A DNA stretch of 64,000 nt from a virus. The notes under the pieces were generated by a model that was not told where the DNA came from, ran no database searches, and saw only the letters and a list, made by a program, of their open reading frames with translations. The position numbers were made by a program, and so were the translations under genes. Location of the stretch: positions 1 to 64,000 of IMG/VR virus record IMGVR_UViG_3300036828_000565; one strand, given 5' to 3'. Below, piece after piece: positions 42,008 to 50,200 of this stretch; position 1 is the first letter of the stretch; each line of letters opens with the position of its first letter.

Positions 42008-42323
42008 TATCCTTTAGATCTCCCCATCTTATACAATTACCAACAGCTTCTTCACATTCTTTTCTATTTTTAAGTAACTTATCTAAGAATTTAGGATCAA
42101 CTTTCAAATCTATAACACCTCCAAAAGCTTCTCCACCTGGGTTAATTCCAAGTTCATGAGTCTTCATCACAGCAGATAAGAACCCAGGAGCTTTCGTTAT
42201 TACGGCTCCAAGAAATCTATTAGGTTCAGCAAATGATATATAGAAAAGTTGCTCAGGGTTATTTCTTTCTTCTTCTAACATAGCTACGAATCTAATTGCA
42301 GAATCAACGGTTATTTCATTCAT
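41997..42323 (-). CDS. Hypothetical protein, 108 aa
   Basis: ATG at 42323 follows GGAGGAGGTGTACAG and overlaps the polymerase stop (ATGA), so the longer frame to 42383 is rejected. Alpha/beta in appearance (SFAEPNRFLGAVITKAPGFL, GEAFGGVIDLKVDPKFLDKL). No family recognised. It sits between polymerase and glycosyltransferase candidate and overlaps the latter by 11 bases. Confidence 0.6.
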   Translation of the reverse strand: MNEITVDSAIRFVAMLEEERNNPEQLFYISFAEPNRFLGAVITKAPGFLSAVMKTHELGINPGGEAFGGVIDLKVDPKFLDKLLKNRKECEEAVGNCIRWGDLKDNEA

Positions 42324-44218
42324 TCTGTACACCTCCTCCAATTTTCCCCTACTTTTATCTTCCAAAGAAGTGGTACACGGCATGGAATACGTGAGTCAGG
42401 AGCCTCCAATAACTCTTTGAAATTTTTGGCTTTGGCCCTGTTCTCGATATCGCCATCGATCTCATCGTGTACAGTTGCACGAAGGTCCATTGTAAGTAAC
42501 TTTCGGTTGCGATAAGTTTCGAGAATTTTGACCTTAAGAGTTTCGGCTGCGGTTCCTTGGATAATTGCGTTAAGAGCTGAGTGTAATCTTTCGCCGGTGG
42601 GATACCTTCGGCGTCGACCCATGATTGTATGGACATAGCCACGATTCTTTGCAACTCGCATTGCCTCTTGAGATAGACTCTTAGCTTCTGGAAATTTCTC
42701 ATCATATTCTCTTGATATTGCAAAAGCCTTTTGCATCATGCAAGTTTTCTTATGATTTGCTTTGCACCACTGATCTCCTGGTGGAACCCCACAATTACAT
42801 GGACAACCAAGTTTACGAGCTAATTTAGGAATTCCCATCGTATAGAGTTTTCCAAAGTTATTGTGCTTAGCATCTTTTCGTTTTTGACCAAGCAAATTAG
42901 CCACCAGTTGATGGAAATCCATTGTTGGGTCGGAACAGTAAGCAGAAATGAGTTTGTCTGATCTTGAATAATGGACGAACCAACGGAATTCGATCTGGGA
43001 AGCATCAGCTGAGACGTAGAGCTTTCCGTCAGCAGGGATGAAGAGTTCTCGTAAAATCCAAGCAGCAATCTCATATTCCTCTAATTGAGATTCAACTTTC
43101 ATGACTTGTTGAATGTTAATGCCCTTCTTATCTATTCCTCCAGAAGAAGCATATCGTCCGGTAACTGTTCCAAATTCATCACTTCTTAATTGATGAAGTT
43201 GATAACGTAAGATGTTGTTGGCATCTAATAGATTACGATACTTTATAAGATACTTAGTTAGTAGTGAGTGAAGTTTTCGAGCCAACAAAATTGCTCTTAC
43301 GCATGGGTGTTGTATTCTTCTTAGATACTCTTCTTCAAAGGTAACTTCACCGCCTAATTCTTCTTCTCTTCGTGGATATTCTAATCCAAGAGCATTAAAT
43401 AATCGTCTAAGATCTGGACCGGAGTTAGGATTAACTTTAACTCCGGTCTGAGCATATAAAGAAAGAATCGCAGATTGATGTGCTTCTTCAACTTCTCTAA
43501 TCCATAATTCTAATTTAGATCTATCTATTCTAGCGCCTGCTCGTTCCATAGCTACTGTTGAATAAATTAATTGGTCTTCAAGCTCGCAAACTGCAGTAAG
43601 TCCTTGATTGTCAATTTCTTCTTGTTGAAAAATGTCGAGTTCACGATGTAAGAAAGCGTCATGTTCCGCATAGGTCCCGACTTCACTAGCAGCCATGTCG
43701 GCAATGTTGTACTTTTCGCCTTCTGTTTCTTCTTTACTGATCCCCAATACATCGTTCGATAATTGATTGAGATTGAAGCGTCTACGATTTTCATCAAGTA
43801 AAGCCGCTTTGAAAGCAGGATCATGTACTTTAACATCGAGTTCTTCGAGATCCAATTCCCAGTTATAACAAACTTGAATATCACCTTTTGCGTTGAGAAT
43901 GCAGAGATGTCTACCTCTAAGGTTTCCTTTAGCCCAACGCCGTACGGTGTTTTCGTCAAGATTTCCTCCAGCTCGGTGACCGACAGGCAGATAGTATCTT
44001 CTACCAAGGGGATCGCAAATCGCAATTCCAGCAAGTCTAGAGCGATAGATGTTTTTATTGGGGAGTTCAAATTCTGTATCAAAACCAAATTTCTCCTTTA
44101 AAGGAATTTGAGAAAAATCGGGTAGCTCGGCTGGAGCTACCCAACCAGTAGGTGCATGGTTTCCACTAAATAAAGATCCCACCATTTCGGGTTGTGGATA
44201 TCTTTTAGTCGGGCACAT
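42320..44218 (-). CDS. polA: DNA polymerase I family A with 3'-5' exonuclease
   Basis: Replicative polymerase, 632 aa, no 5' nuclease. Exonuclease motifs: FDTEFE (D47, E49) and YAEHDAFL. Polymerase motif A is VSADASQIEFRWF (about residue 400), motif B RKDAKHNNFGKLYTMG with the Arg, Lys, Phe and Tyr of the O-helix intact, motif C VHDE at 583-586. A Cys-rich insert (CPCNCG, KANHKKTCMM) after motif B is unusual and may bind zinc. It overlaps dCMP deaminase by 14 bases. Confidence 0.95.
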   Translation of the reverse strand: MCPTKRYPQPEMVGSLFSGNHAPTGWVAPAELPDFSQIPLKEKFGFDTEFELPNKNIYRSRLAGIAICDPLGRRYYLPVGHRAGGNLDENTVRRWAKGNLRGRHLCILNAKGDIQVCYNWELDLEELDVKVHDPAFKAALLDENRRRFNLNQLSNDVLGISKEETEGEKYNIADMAASEVGTYAEHDAFLHRELDIFQQEEIDNQGLTAVCELEDQLIYSTVAMERAGARIDRSKLELWIREVEEAHQSAILSLYAQTGVKVNPNSGPDLRRLFNALGLEYPRREEELGGEVTFEEEYLRRIQHPCVRAILLARKLHSLLTKYLIKYRNLLDANNILRYQLHQLRSDEFGTVTGRYASSGGIDKKGINIQQVMKVESQLEEYEIAAWILRELFIPADGKLYVSADASQIEFRWFVHYSRSDKLISAYCSDPTMDFHQLVANLLGQKRKDAKHNNFGKLYTMGIPKLARKLGCPCNCGVPPGDQWCKANHKKTCMMQKAFAISREYDEKFPEAKSLSQEAMRVAKNRGYVHTIMGRRRRYPTGERLHSALNAIIQGTAAETLKVKILETYRNRKLLTMDLRATVHDEIDGDIENRAKAKNFKELLEAPDSRIPCRVPLLWKIKVGENWRRCTE

Positions 44219-44660
44219 ATATCCTTCCAGCTATCTGTACTGCACACCCTGCTTCTAATAGAACAGTTAACCCAGACTTATCTGCATATTCTTCAATACA
44301 TATAATAGCACCAATGTTTGTATTAACAATCATCTTAGCGCAAACAAAACAAGGAGTACAAGATGCGTACATAACACTAGCCCTACTAAGATCACTACAC
44401 TGTAAAAGAGCGTTTTGTTCAGCGTGGACTGCCATACACTGTGATGTATCCCCTGATTTATCAGTAGCCCCCAAACAAGGAACATCGATGCAATGATCAA
44501 AATTCTTGGGTACTCCGTTGTAACCAGTACTAAGAACATGTCCCTCCTTATCTGTTATAATAGCTCCAACTTTTCGTCTAATACATGTACTGCGGTTTGC
44601 TACTAATTTAAGCATCTCTAAATAATACTCAACTTTTGTTAATCTTGTTTGGGAGTTCAA
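44205..44660 (-). CDS. dCMP deaminase
   Basis: It converts dCMP to dUMP. Zinc site: HAEQ and CTPCFVC; further conserved parts are TCIRRKVGAIITD and STGYNGVPKNFDHC. 151 aa, full length. Translation starts at TTG 44660, six bases after GGAGG. The gene overlaps the thymidylate-synthase homologue upstream by 32 bases. The dUMP would feed the ThyX coded at 51081, parallel to the T4 layout where cd coexists with a dCMP hydroxymethylase. Confidence 0.92.
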   Translation of the reverse strand: MNSQTRLTKVEYYLEMLKLVANRSTCIRRKVGAIITDKEGHVLSTGYNGVPKNFDHCIDVPCLGATDKSGDTSQCMAVHAEQNALLQCSDLSRASVMYASCTPCFVCAKMIVNTNIGAIICIEEYADKSGLTVLLEAGCAVQIAGRIYVPD

Positions 44661-45486
44661 GTAGTACCTCCAAGGCAGAATGTTTATCTTGTTCTAAAGC
44701 CGTAGCGTAACTTTTCCATGGTTCTTGTAAAGAGGCTGTTGGTTCTTTTCTTAATAGTATATTAGACATAACATGTTTTCCTGGAAATATGTTAGTTATT
44801 GTAGGAGAATAATGATAGTTAGCATCTTCAGACATTAATAGTGCCATAGCATTTTGAATGTTTATTTCATATAAGTGACTAGAAGCAAGGTTCATAGTAA
44901 TTGAACCTACAGGTAAATTTAAATAAGAAGCTACTACATTAGTGTATTGAGTAAAAGTAAAGAAATCATATGGAAATCCTAACCATACATCTGAACTTCT
45001 CATATTAACAGTAACATGTAATGCTCCTTCTCTAATAAGCCATTGAAGAGAAATAGTACAAGGTACATCTAATGAAGTAGAAGGTGAAGGAGTCCAAATA
45101 GTTGCTACAGCCTGTCTAGAATCCTGTTTTCTTAAAGATTCTAATATATAAAAAAGTTGAGGTCTTAAACGAGGACCATAAGCTCCTGATAGTATCTGCC
45201 CATCATCACTAAAATCTTTCATCACGGAATTGTATCTAATCAAATAAGAGAGCTCATTTAATCCAGCTTGAATCCAAAGCCATTCTGCTATCATGAATCT
45301 ATAATTTAAATCTCTGCTTGGACTAAGAATGATATTGTTAAGAGCCTTTTTAACTTCTACTGAAACGTTCATTATTTCTATAGTTCTTTTTCCTCTAGGA
45401 GAACTACTTACACCAATTTGAAATAAAGATGTAATTAATGCTCTCCATGCGTGTGAAACGCTTCCTTCTTTAATTAGTAGAGCCAT
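44629..45486 (-). CDS. Thymidylate-synthase homologue, probable dCMP hydroxymethylase
   Basis: ThyA fold, 285 aa from ATG 45486. Catalytic C143 lies in DVPCTISLQ, YGPRLR at 103-108 and RSSD at 163-166. At the place of the ThyA residue that reads the uracil ring (Asn in PFNIASY) there is D174 in FPYDFFTF. T4 gp42 dCMP hydroxymethylase has Asp at this place and Asn-to-Asp mutants of ThyA turn to dCMP. Since the phage also codes ThyX, this enzyme is unlikely to be its dTMP source. Prediction: 5-hydroxymethyl-dCMP synthesis. Methylation of dCMP remains possible. Confidence 0.72.
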   Translation of the reverse strand: MALLIKEGSVSHAWRALITSLFQIGVSSSPRGKRTIEIMNVSVEVKKALNNIILSPSRDLNYRFMIAEWLWIQAGLNELSYLIRYNSVMKDFSDDGQILSGAYGPRLRPQLFYILESLRKQDSRQAVATIWTPSPSTSLDVPCTISLQWLIREGALHVTVNMRSSDVWLGFPYDFFTFTQYTNVVASYLNLPVGSITMNLASSHLYEINIQNAMALLMSEDANYHYSPTITNIFPGKHVMSNILLRKEPTASLQEPWKSYATALEQDKHSALEVLLELPNKINKS

Positions 45487-46393
45487 GTATTCTTTCCTTA
45501 ATAATGTCAGCAAGGACCTGTGAATTAGATCCTTTAAAACGTTTTAAATAAGATGGATGGGGAATGTAAGAAGTTTTGTATATATGAGTAGCTCGCTCAT
45601 CATACCATGCTTTAGCTGCTTGTCCCATTAAGAAAATATGCTCTATGTTGTTAAGCCAAGCAAGCATCGCTCCTAATGAGTGTATGTGATTTATCGGACT
45701 AAAAGCATTTGAGATGGCAATTTCTGATTCTTTTAATCCAGCCTTTATAAGAGCACTATTGAAATAACCACTCGATCCATTTAGTGCATGAAAAGGCACG
45801 TCGATACTAGGATGATTTGGTCTATCACCTATAAATAGATACTTTGCCTGTTTAGATCCTACTAAACCTTTAGGAGATCTATTAGGTGGAAATTTATCTA
45901 TATCTTGAATTAAAGATTCTACATTATTTTTCTCATAGTTAAAAATTCTACACTTGTTACTATAAGTCCAATCGAGATAACTCTCATACACTTGTTGAAA
46001 TTTTTCCATAGATTTAAGAAAATCATTTGGATCTTTCATTTTAATAGAATAGTTATCTATAGCTACTTGTCTAAATGGAAGACAAATAATTTGAGTGACT
46101 TCCTTACTATCACAGAGTCTCGTAAATAAAGTTTGACCATTATGTCCAAGACGATCTATTCCTCTTACTATTGGACCGTAGATACGTTCACCTAACCAAA
46201 GACGATCATGAACAACATTTTGAGAACCTTCAATAGATTCATTTAGAATCTCAAGATAGTAAGCAATAAGATCTATATTATCAGGAGGGGGTCCTTCATG
46301 TTTGTATTTAAATCCAAACTCTTTTTCTAGTCTTTTAGCTAAGATAGTTTTACCACCTCCATCAGGACCTTCTAAAATTATTACTTGTCCCAT
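45470..46393 (-). CDS. Nucleotide kinase fused to a uracil-DNA-glycosylase-like domain
   Basis: 307 aa. Residues 1-170 are a thymidylate-kinase-like P-loop kinase: EGPDGGGKT (8-16) and D63-R64 of the DR motif. Residues 183-300 follow the UDG-superfamily order: FIGDRPN (187-193), PF (200-201), GSSG (206-209), ISNA (227-230), LMGQAA (255-260) and HPSYLKR (279-285), like family 4/5 enzymes. The first motif reads GDRPN, unlike GEAPG or GQDPYH, so glycosylase chemistry may be lost or changed. The kinase would phosphorylate dTMP and perhaps modified dCMP. TAATG overlap with the gene upstream. Confidence 0.75.
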   Translation of the reverse strand: MGQVIILEGPDGGGKTILAKRLEKEFGFKYKHEGPPPDNIDLIAYYLEILNESIEGSQNVVHDRLWLGERIYGPIVRGIDRLGHNGQTLFTRLCDSKEVTQIICLPFRQVAIDNYSIKMKDPNDFLKSMEKFQQVYESYLDWTYSNKCRIFNYEKNNVESLIQDIDKFPPNRSPKGLVGSKQAKYLFIGDRPNHPSIDVPFHALNGSSGYFNSALIKAGLKESEIAISNAFSPINHIHSLGAMLAWLNNIEHIFLMGQAAKAWYDERATHIYKTSYIPHPSYLKRFKGSNSQVLADIIKERIHGSTN

Positions 46394-46734
46394 TATGTTA
46401 CCTCCGGCATAGTAACAGCAAAAGGAAAATCACAAACTTGGCACTGACAGTGAAAGTGTTCAAAATTAAGGTGAGCACAGATAATGGTATGTTTTTCAGT
46501 TTTCTTTTCTCCAGAAAATGGATTCATCAATTCTTGTTCAATCTCTGCGGGTTGACTACCTCTACAATATGAAATAGGAAAGGCACCTCTTTTTTTAAAG
46601 ACATCATCTGTGTATTTACATTTGGGACATGTCAAAACAGCTATCGGAATTTTTCGTCCGAAAACTTTATATCTAAATTTGGGAAAGGAAATTACAGGGA
46701 GGGTAGGAATAATAGAATCTAATTCAGATGTCAT
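46393..46734 (-). CDS. Zn-ribbon-like protein, 113 aa
   Basis: Metal-ligand pairs: CPKC near residue 36, C near 54, and the CQCQVC cluster near 97-101 with several His. Unrecognised beyond that. ATG at 46734; it begins the nucleotide-metabolism operon after a strong terminator, so a promoter must lie in or before 46741-46770, but none was clear. Confidence 0.55.
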   Translation of the reverse strand: MTSELDSIIPTLPVISFPKFRYKVFGRKIPIAVLTCPKCKYTDDVFKKRGAFPISYCRGSQPAEIEQELMNPFSGEKKTEKHTIICAHLNFEHFHCQCQVCDFPFAVTMPEVT

Positions 46735-46770
46735 GTTTCCTCGTCTTATTTCACGACTTGTTTACTTCGA

Positions 46771-46812
46771 AAAATAGAACAGGGGAAGTGCAGGCGCATT
46801 TGAACTTCCCCT
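46771..46812 (-). terminator. Rho-independent terminator
   Basis: CAGGGGAAGT (46779-46788) and ACTTCCCCTG (46803-46812) make a perfect 10-bp stem; on the minus strand it is followed by TTCTATTTTT. It ends the transcript carrying the basic DNA-binding protein at 46840-47286. Confidence 0.88.
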
Positions 46813-46839
46813 GGCAACTTAGATATAAGGAGTAAAAAT

Positions 46840-47286
46840 CTAAGCTGCTGTCTCTTCCTTCTTCTCTTCTTTCTTAGCAGGAGGTTCAGGAAGCTTAGCA
46901 GAGACTTCGTTTCCAGTCATTCCCTTAAGATGATAGGCAACAGAAGCCTCGACAGGAGTTCGTGATACTAGATTTTCAGTTGCTGAGGCAACTTCATCAA
47001 CAGTAAAATACTTATCAGGACCATGCTGTTTAGCCAGCTTCTGAAGAGCACGGATTACATGTCCACGTTGACCATTATACTTAGCTGCATCAACTTCACT
47101 AAGAATGCGATAAGTGGCATTCTTTGCTGTTACACGTGGCTTTCTTTCTTTGGCAGCTGCACCATCAATTTTGGTTGTTGCAGCCTTTGGCTGTTCCGCT
47201 TCAACCTTATCGCCAACCTTTGTCTTGGTCTGTTCGGTCTTAGGCTGTTCAGTCTTAGCCTGTTCATGCTGTTTTTGATCCGACAT
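46840..47286 (-). CDS. Lys/Glu/Ala-rich DNA-binding-like protein, 148 aa
   Basis: A charged repeat-rich N-terminus (EQAKTEQPKTEQTKTKVGDK) precedes a helical domain at about 60-135 (ATYRILSEVDAAKYNGQRGH, VEASVAYHLKGM) that resembles the winged-helix paralogues at 1692 and 3600, with the same Ser-Val-x-x-His-Leu core. Acidic/Lys tail at the end. It is followed directly by a strong terminator, suggesting high expression. Possibly a nucleoid-type or regulatory protein. Confidence 0.58.
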   Translation of the reverse strand: MSDQKQHEQAKTEQPKTEQTKTKVGDKVEAEQPKAATTKIDGAAAKERKPRVTAKNATYRILSEVDAAKYNGQRGHVIRALQKLAKQHGPDKYFTVDEVASATENLVSRTPVEASVAYHLKGMTGNEVSAKLPEPPAKKEEKKEETAA

Positions 47287-47294
47287 TTTTTCTC

Positions 47295-47915
47295 CTATGC
47301 CACAATCTCAAGTACCCCTTGAGAGGCAAATTTATGGATGAAGTAGGTCACTACTCTACCTACATCAGATTTTGTCTTAAGCTTGCCAGTTACTAAGTGA
47401 GTTATTTGATAAATGCTGGCTTGCCCATTCTCTTTAAAGGCGTTCAATATAACTAATTGACGACCTTTATATTGTAAAAGATCAACATTTTCGGCTAGAT
47501 TATACTCTCTATTAGCCTTATTAAAGAGAGTTGAAACTGGTTTATTGTACTCTTTAGATGAGTGTGAGGCTAAAAATGTTAATGCCTCTTTATAGGAACA
47601 TTCATCTAATTCAGCAATAGCATTTGCAACTAACTGAACAGGAAAATATTTCTTATTCTTTACGAATAATTCAACCCGTTCTTTAAAACTTTTTCTAAAT
47701 CTCTCAAAATCGAAACTATTTCCAGTGTTATTTACAGGCCAAAGACAATTTCCACTGGATCTAACAAAATCATATTCACCGAGAATTAACTCAGTCAAAT
47801 GAACAGGGTGTAGTAATTGAGCTTGTCTATATTTCATCTCAAAAACTAGCCAAATACCATAACCTGAGAAAGGAGCTTTTTTCTTGTTGTAAACTGTTAC
47901 CTCTCTAATCTCCAT
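47295..47915 (-). CDS. Hypothetical protein with C-terminal winged helix, 206 aa
   Basis: Residues 1-140 are not recognised. Residues 145-206 (GRQLVILNAFKENGQASIYQ, VTYFIHKFASQGVLEIV) fit a winged-helix fold. First gene of the transcript that starts at the promoter near 47944-47971, followed by the basic protein at 46840. Candidate transcription regulator. Confidence 0.55.
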   Translation of the reverse strand: MEIREVTVYNKKKAPFSGYGIWLVFEMKYRQAQLLHPVHLTELILGEYDFVRSSGNCLWPVNNTGNSFDFERFRKSFKERVELFVKNKKYFPVQLVANAIAELDECSYKEALTFLASHSSKEYNKPVSTLFNKANREYNLAENVDLLQYKGRQLVILNAFKENGQASIYQITHLVTGKLKTKSDVGRVVTYFIHKFASQGVLEIVA

Positions 47916-47943
47916 TGTTTTACTCTTTTTTACCTAATATAAT

Positions 47944-47971
47944 TGTATAACAAGCTTATGTCCGTTGTAAA
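47944..47971 (-). promoter_or_regulatory. Promoter upstream of 47295-47915
   Basis: Minus strand TTTACA (47971-47966), 16 bases, TATACA (47949-47944). Upstream lies another GGTTACTAAAAATGAAACC-type motif near 48027-48045, resembling the dyads of cassettes A-D although the distance differs. Start of transcription would be about 20 bases before the ATG. Confidence 0.6.
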
Positions 47972-48032
47972 CAACTGTTTTCAAATCTTTAGTAATCGAA
48001 GTTATTGAATTTCCGTAACCAAGAAATGGTTA

Positions 48033-48278
48033 CTAAAAATGAAACCATCTTTTATACCATTTTACTTTAAAGTCAGCCTCTATGAAATCATCAACTTCTT
48101 TCATTACAGAAATTAGTACTCCTATTGGTCTATTTAGCTGAGCTTGATTTCGAAGCTTATCTCTATATCTAGGATGTGATGGTCTAATTCTCAAACACAT
48201 TAGAATAGTAGGATGTTCTTCTACTTCACATAATGAATCTACTTCATACATTCTATCTTTAAAAAATTGGAGATCCAT
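48033..48278 (-). CDS. Hypothetical protein, 81 aa
   Basis: ATG at 48278 after AAGGAGTTAAG. Basic and compact (CLRIRPSHPRYRDKLRNQAQ), with an aromatic C-terminus (WYKRWFHF). No family recognised. It is the last gene of the operon from the helicase; the promoter region at 47.95 kb follows. Confidence 0.6.
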   Translation of the reverse strand: MDLQFFKDRMYEVDSLCEVEEHPTILMCLRIRPSHPRYRDKLRNQAQLNRPIGVLISVMKEVDDFIEADFKVKWYKRWFHF

Positions 48279-48287
48279 CTTAACTCC

Positions 48288-49766
48288 TTAGAATCTATAA
48301 GCAAAATTACCATCAGGAAGTAAGAAAAACACTCTCTCCTTAGCTCTTGATACCGCGACATACCAGCACCTATGTTCATCATCAGGATTCTTAATCATTC
48401 CTTCCCATACAGCTCGACTCATTTCAGGATCTATCAAAACAGTGTGTGCTTCTCTCCCTTTAGATTGATGAATAGACATTAATTCTACCTTAGGAAGAGC
48501 ACATCTTAGAAGACCTCTTTTTCTGACGTATGATACCATATTATCTTTTTCTGCTATATCTAAAAGTTGAAACCATTGTTGAATATTAGGACGCTCTAAG
48601 AAAACCTCTTTAATACTTACTGTTTCTTGTTCTTTAATTTTTTGATGAACTGTAGGTTCGATATAGTCAAGATCACATACTCGTATAAGTTTCTTAACAT
48701 CTTCTGATTTTGCCTCACCATGTTCAAAGAGTTGATACCATGCACCAAGAGTAATTCTAGAATCTAAATTATTAAATGGACTCCCTCTACCGATATATGG
48801 AATAGATTCATTTCGTAAGAGTTGTGAGATTTGTGACCCACGATAATGGTTTCGAAACAAAATAAAAGATTTATGATTTAGGTCTATAGATCCTAAGTAT
48901 CCTGCATTAGCTACTAATCCTTCAGATTCTGTTGGAGCATATTCTTTTGGTAAACGTTTTCTTATTCTGTGTACAATTTCCATTGCGGCATGATGAACTG
49001 CCTTTGATACTCGGAAAGATTGATTCAAAATCTCCGTCTTATCTACCACTAGGTCTTGGAAAGCGTTGCTATCAGCTCCAGCCCAGTGGAAGATCGCTTG
49101 ATCGTCATCTCCTGCCACATACCATCTTTTAGCATTTGATCCAAGTCGTTCCACAGCATCCCATTGTAAAGCAGAGAGATCTTGAGCTTCATCAACAAAG
49201 ATGACGTCAATGTCAAGGGGTTTGCCGTGCTCGATATATCGAGTGAGGAGATCGGTATAGTCAAACATTCCATTTGCTTCTTTCCAGGTTCTATAGGCAT
49301 TTGTAAACCACCTAGCGTACTTGAAATCTATCTCTGTTGTAACATCTTGTAACGTATCTTTAAGATGGAGTTTTCTATGTCTTCCACAATGATTAGCTTG
49401 AAGAAGAATATCATCTCGAGTAGGAGCATCTATTCCTCTTTCAAATTCCTCAACCCATGGATCAAAATCATTTCCAGTAAGTTTAGCTCCTAATTGATTT
49501 CCAAAACTTCGAATATCTTCTGGTTTAACAATTTGATCTCTTCCTATTGCAAGTTGTCTATAACAAATAGCGTGTATAGTTCGTAAGTAAGGAAAGTTCT
49601 TCTCATCCTCACCAGTTCTTTGAAGTGCTTCAACTCTCGCCGCTCGCGTGAAGGTTAGGAAAGAGATTCTTTCTGGTTTTATTCCATCTGCTATTTCTTT
49701 TTGTAGATAATTTAATAATGTCGTAGTTTTTGCGCAACCAGGGGGCCCCAGAATTTTTAGTCTCAT
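48288..49766 (-). CDS. UvrD/Rep-like superfamily 1 DNA helicase
   Basis: 492 aa, short for UvrD. Motifs in order: GPPGCAKTTTLL (Walker A, residues 6-17), FLTFTRAARVEA (Ia), VIFVDEAQDLS (II), GDDDQAIFHWAGAD (III), LNQSFR (IV), SIHQSKGREAHTVLID (V) and YVAVSRAKERVFFL (VI). It would unwind DNA 3'-5' in replication or recombination. Overlaps the HNH gene upstream by 4 bases. Confidence 0.92.
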   Translation of the reverse strand: MRLKILGPPGCAKTTTLLNYLQKEIADGIKPERISFLTFTRAARVEALQRTGEDEKNFPYLRTIHAICYRQLAIGRDQIVKPEDIRSFGNQLGAKLTGNDFDPWVEEFERGIDAPTRDDILLQANHCGRHRKLHLKDTLQDVTTEIDFKYARWFTNAYRTWKEANGMFDYTDLLTRYIEHGKPLDIDVIFVDEAQDLSALQWDAVERLGSNAKRWYVAGDDDQAIFHWAGADSNAFQDLVVDKTEILNQSFRVSKAVHHAAMEIVHRIRKRLPKEYAPTESEGLVANAGYLGSIDLNHKSFILFRNHYRGSQISQLLRNESIPYIGRGSPFNNLDSRITLGAWYQLFEHGEAKSEDVKKLIRVCDLDYIEPTVHQKIKEQETVSIKEVFLERPNIQQWFQLLDIAEKDNMVSYVRKRGLLRCALPKVELMSIHQSKGREAHTVLIDPEMSRAVWEGMIKNPDDEHRCWYVAVSRAKERVFFLLPDGNFAYRF

Positions 49767-50200
49767 AAAATTGCCTTTCCATTTTTATACATTATAGCGG
49801 GTCGTAGTCTACTTTTTCTTAATCCTTCAGCTACATTTTCTCTATATTGAGGATCTTGCCATCGTGTTGCTATTCCTTCAGAAATTCTTTCTTTTGTTTC
49901 TTTACTTGGTGATATTCCAATATTCCAACCAGCAATAGGAAGTTTTTCTTTATCAGCACAATCCATCATATTGTCTGAATTAGTTCCTACGAAAATGTGT
50001 TCTTCATTAATACATTTTGGATTATCACAGTGATGACAGTACATTTTTCCTTCATCAAGATAGCCTAGTGATCTCTCTACTTTTCTTCGAGCTTGTGTTT
50101 TACTTCTTACTAAAATACACTCAGAATTCAAAGAGATCTGCCTGAGCCTGCGTATCTCGTTTAATCTCTCTAGTTTTTCTAGGCTCGGTTTCATCTTCAT
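49763..50200 (-). CDS. HNH homing-type endonuclease, 145 aa
   Basis: The HNH core is MYCHHCDNPKCINEEHIFVG plus TNSDNMMDC. Behind it lies a NUMOD3-like helical motif (SKETKERISEGIATRWQDPQ, YRENVAEGLRKS). The N-terminal part of the usual family appears shortened and its codons overlap the preceding gene by 80 bases in another frame. This is typical of a free-standing mobile endonuclease that settled inside an operon. Confidence 0.78.
   Translation of the reverse strand: MKMKPSLEKLERLNEIRRLRQISLNSECILVRSKTQARRKVERSLGYLDEGKMYCHHCDNPKCINEEHIFVGTNSDNMMDCADKEKLPIAGWNIGISPSKETKERISEGIATRWQDPQYRENVAEGLRKSRLRPAIMYKNGKAIL

Noticed and set aside
48932-49300. Frames on both strands within the helicase gene
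   Set aside because: Overlap conserved helicase motifs in the main frame; treated as shadows.
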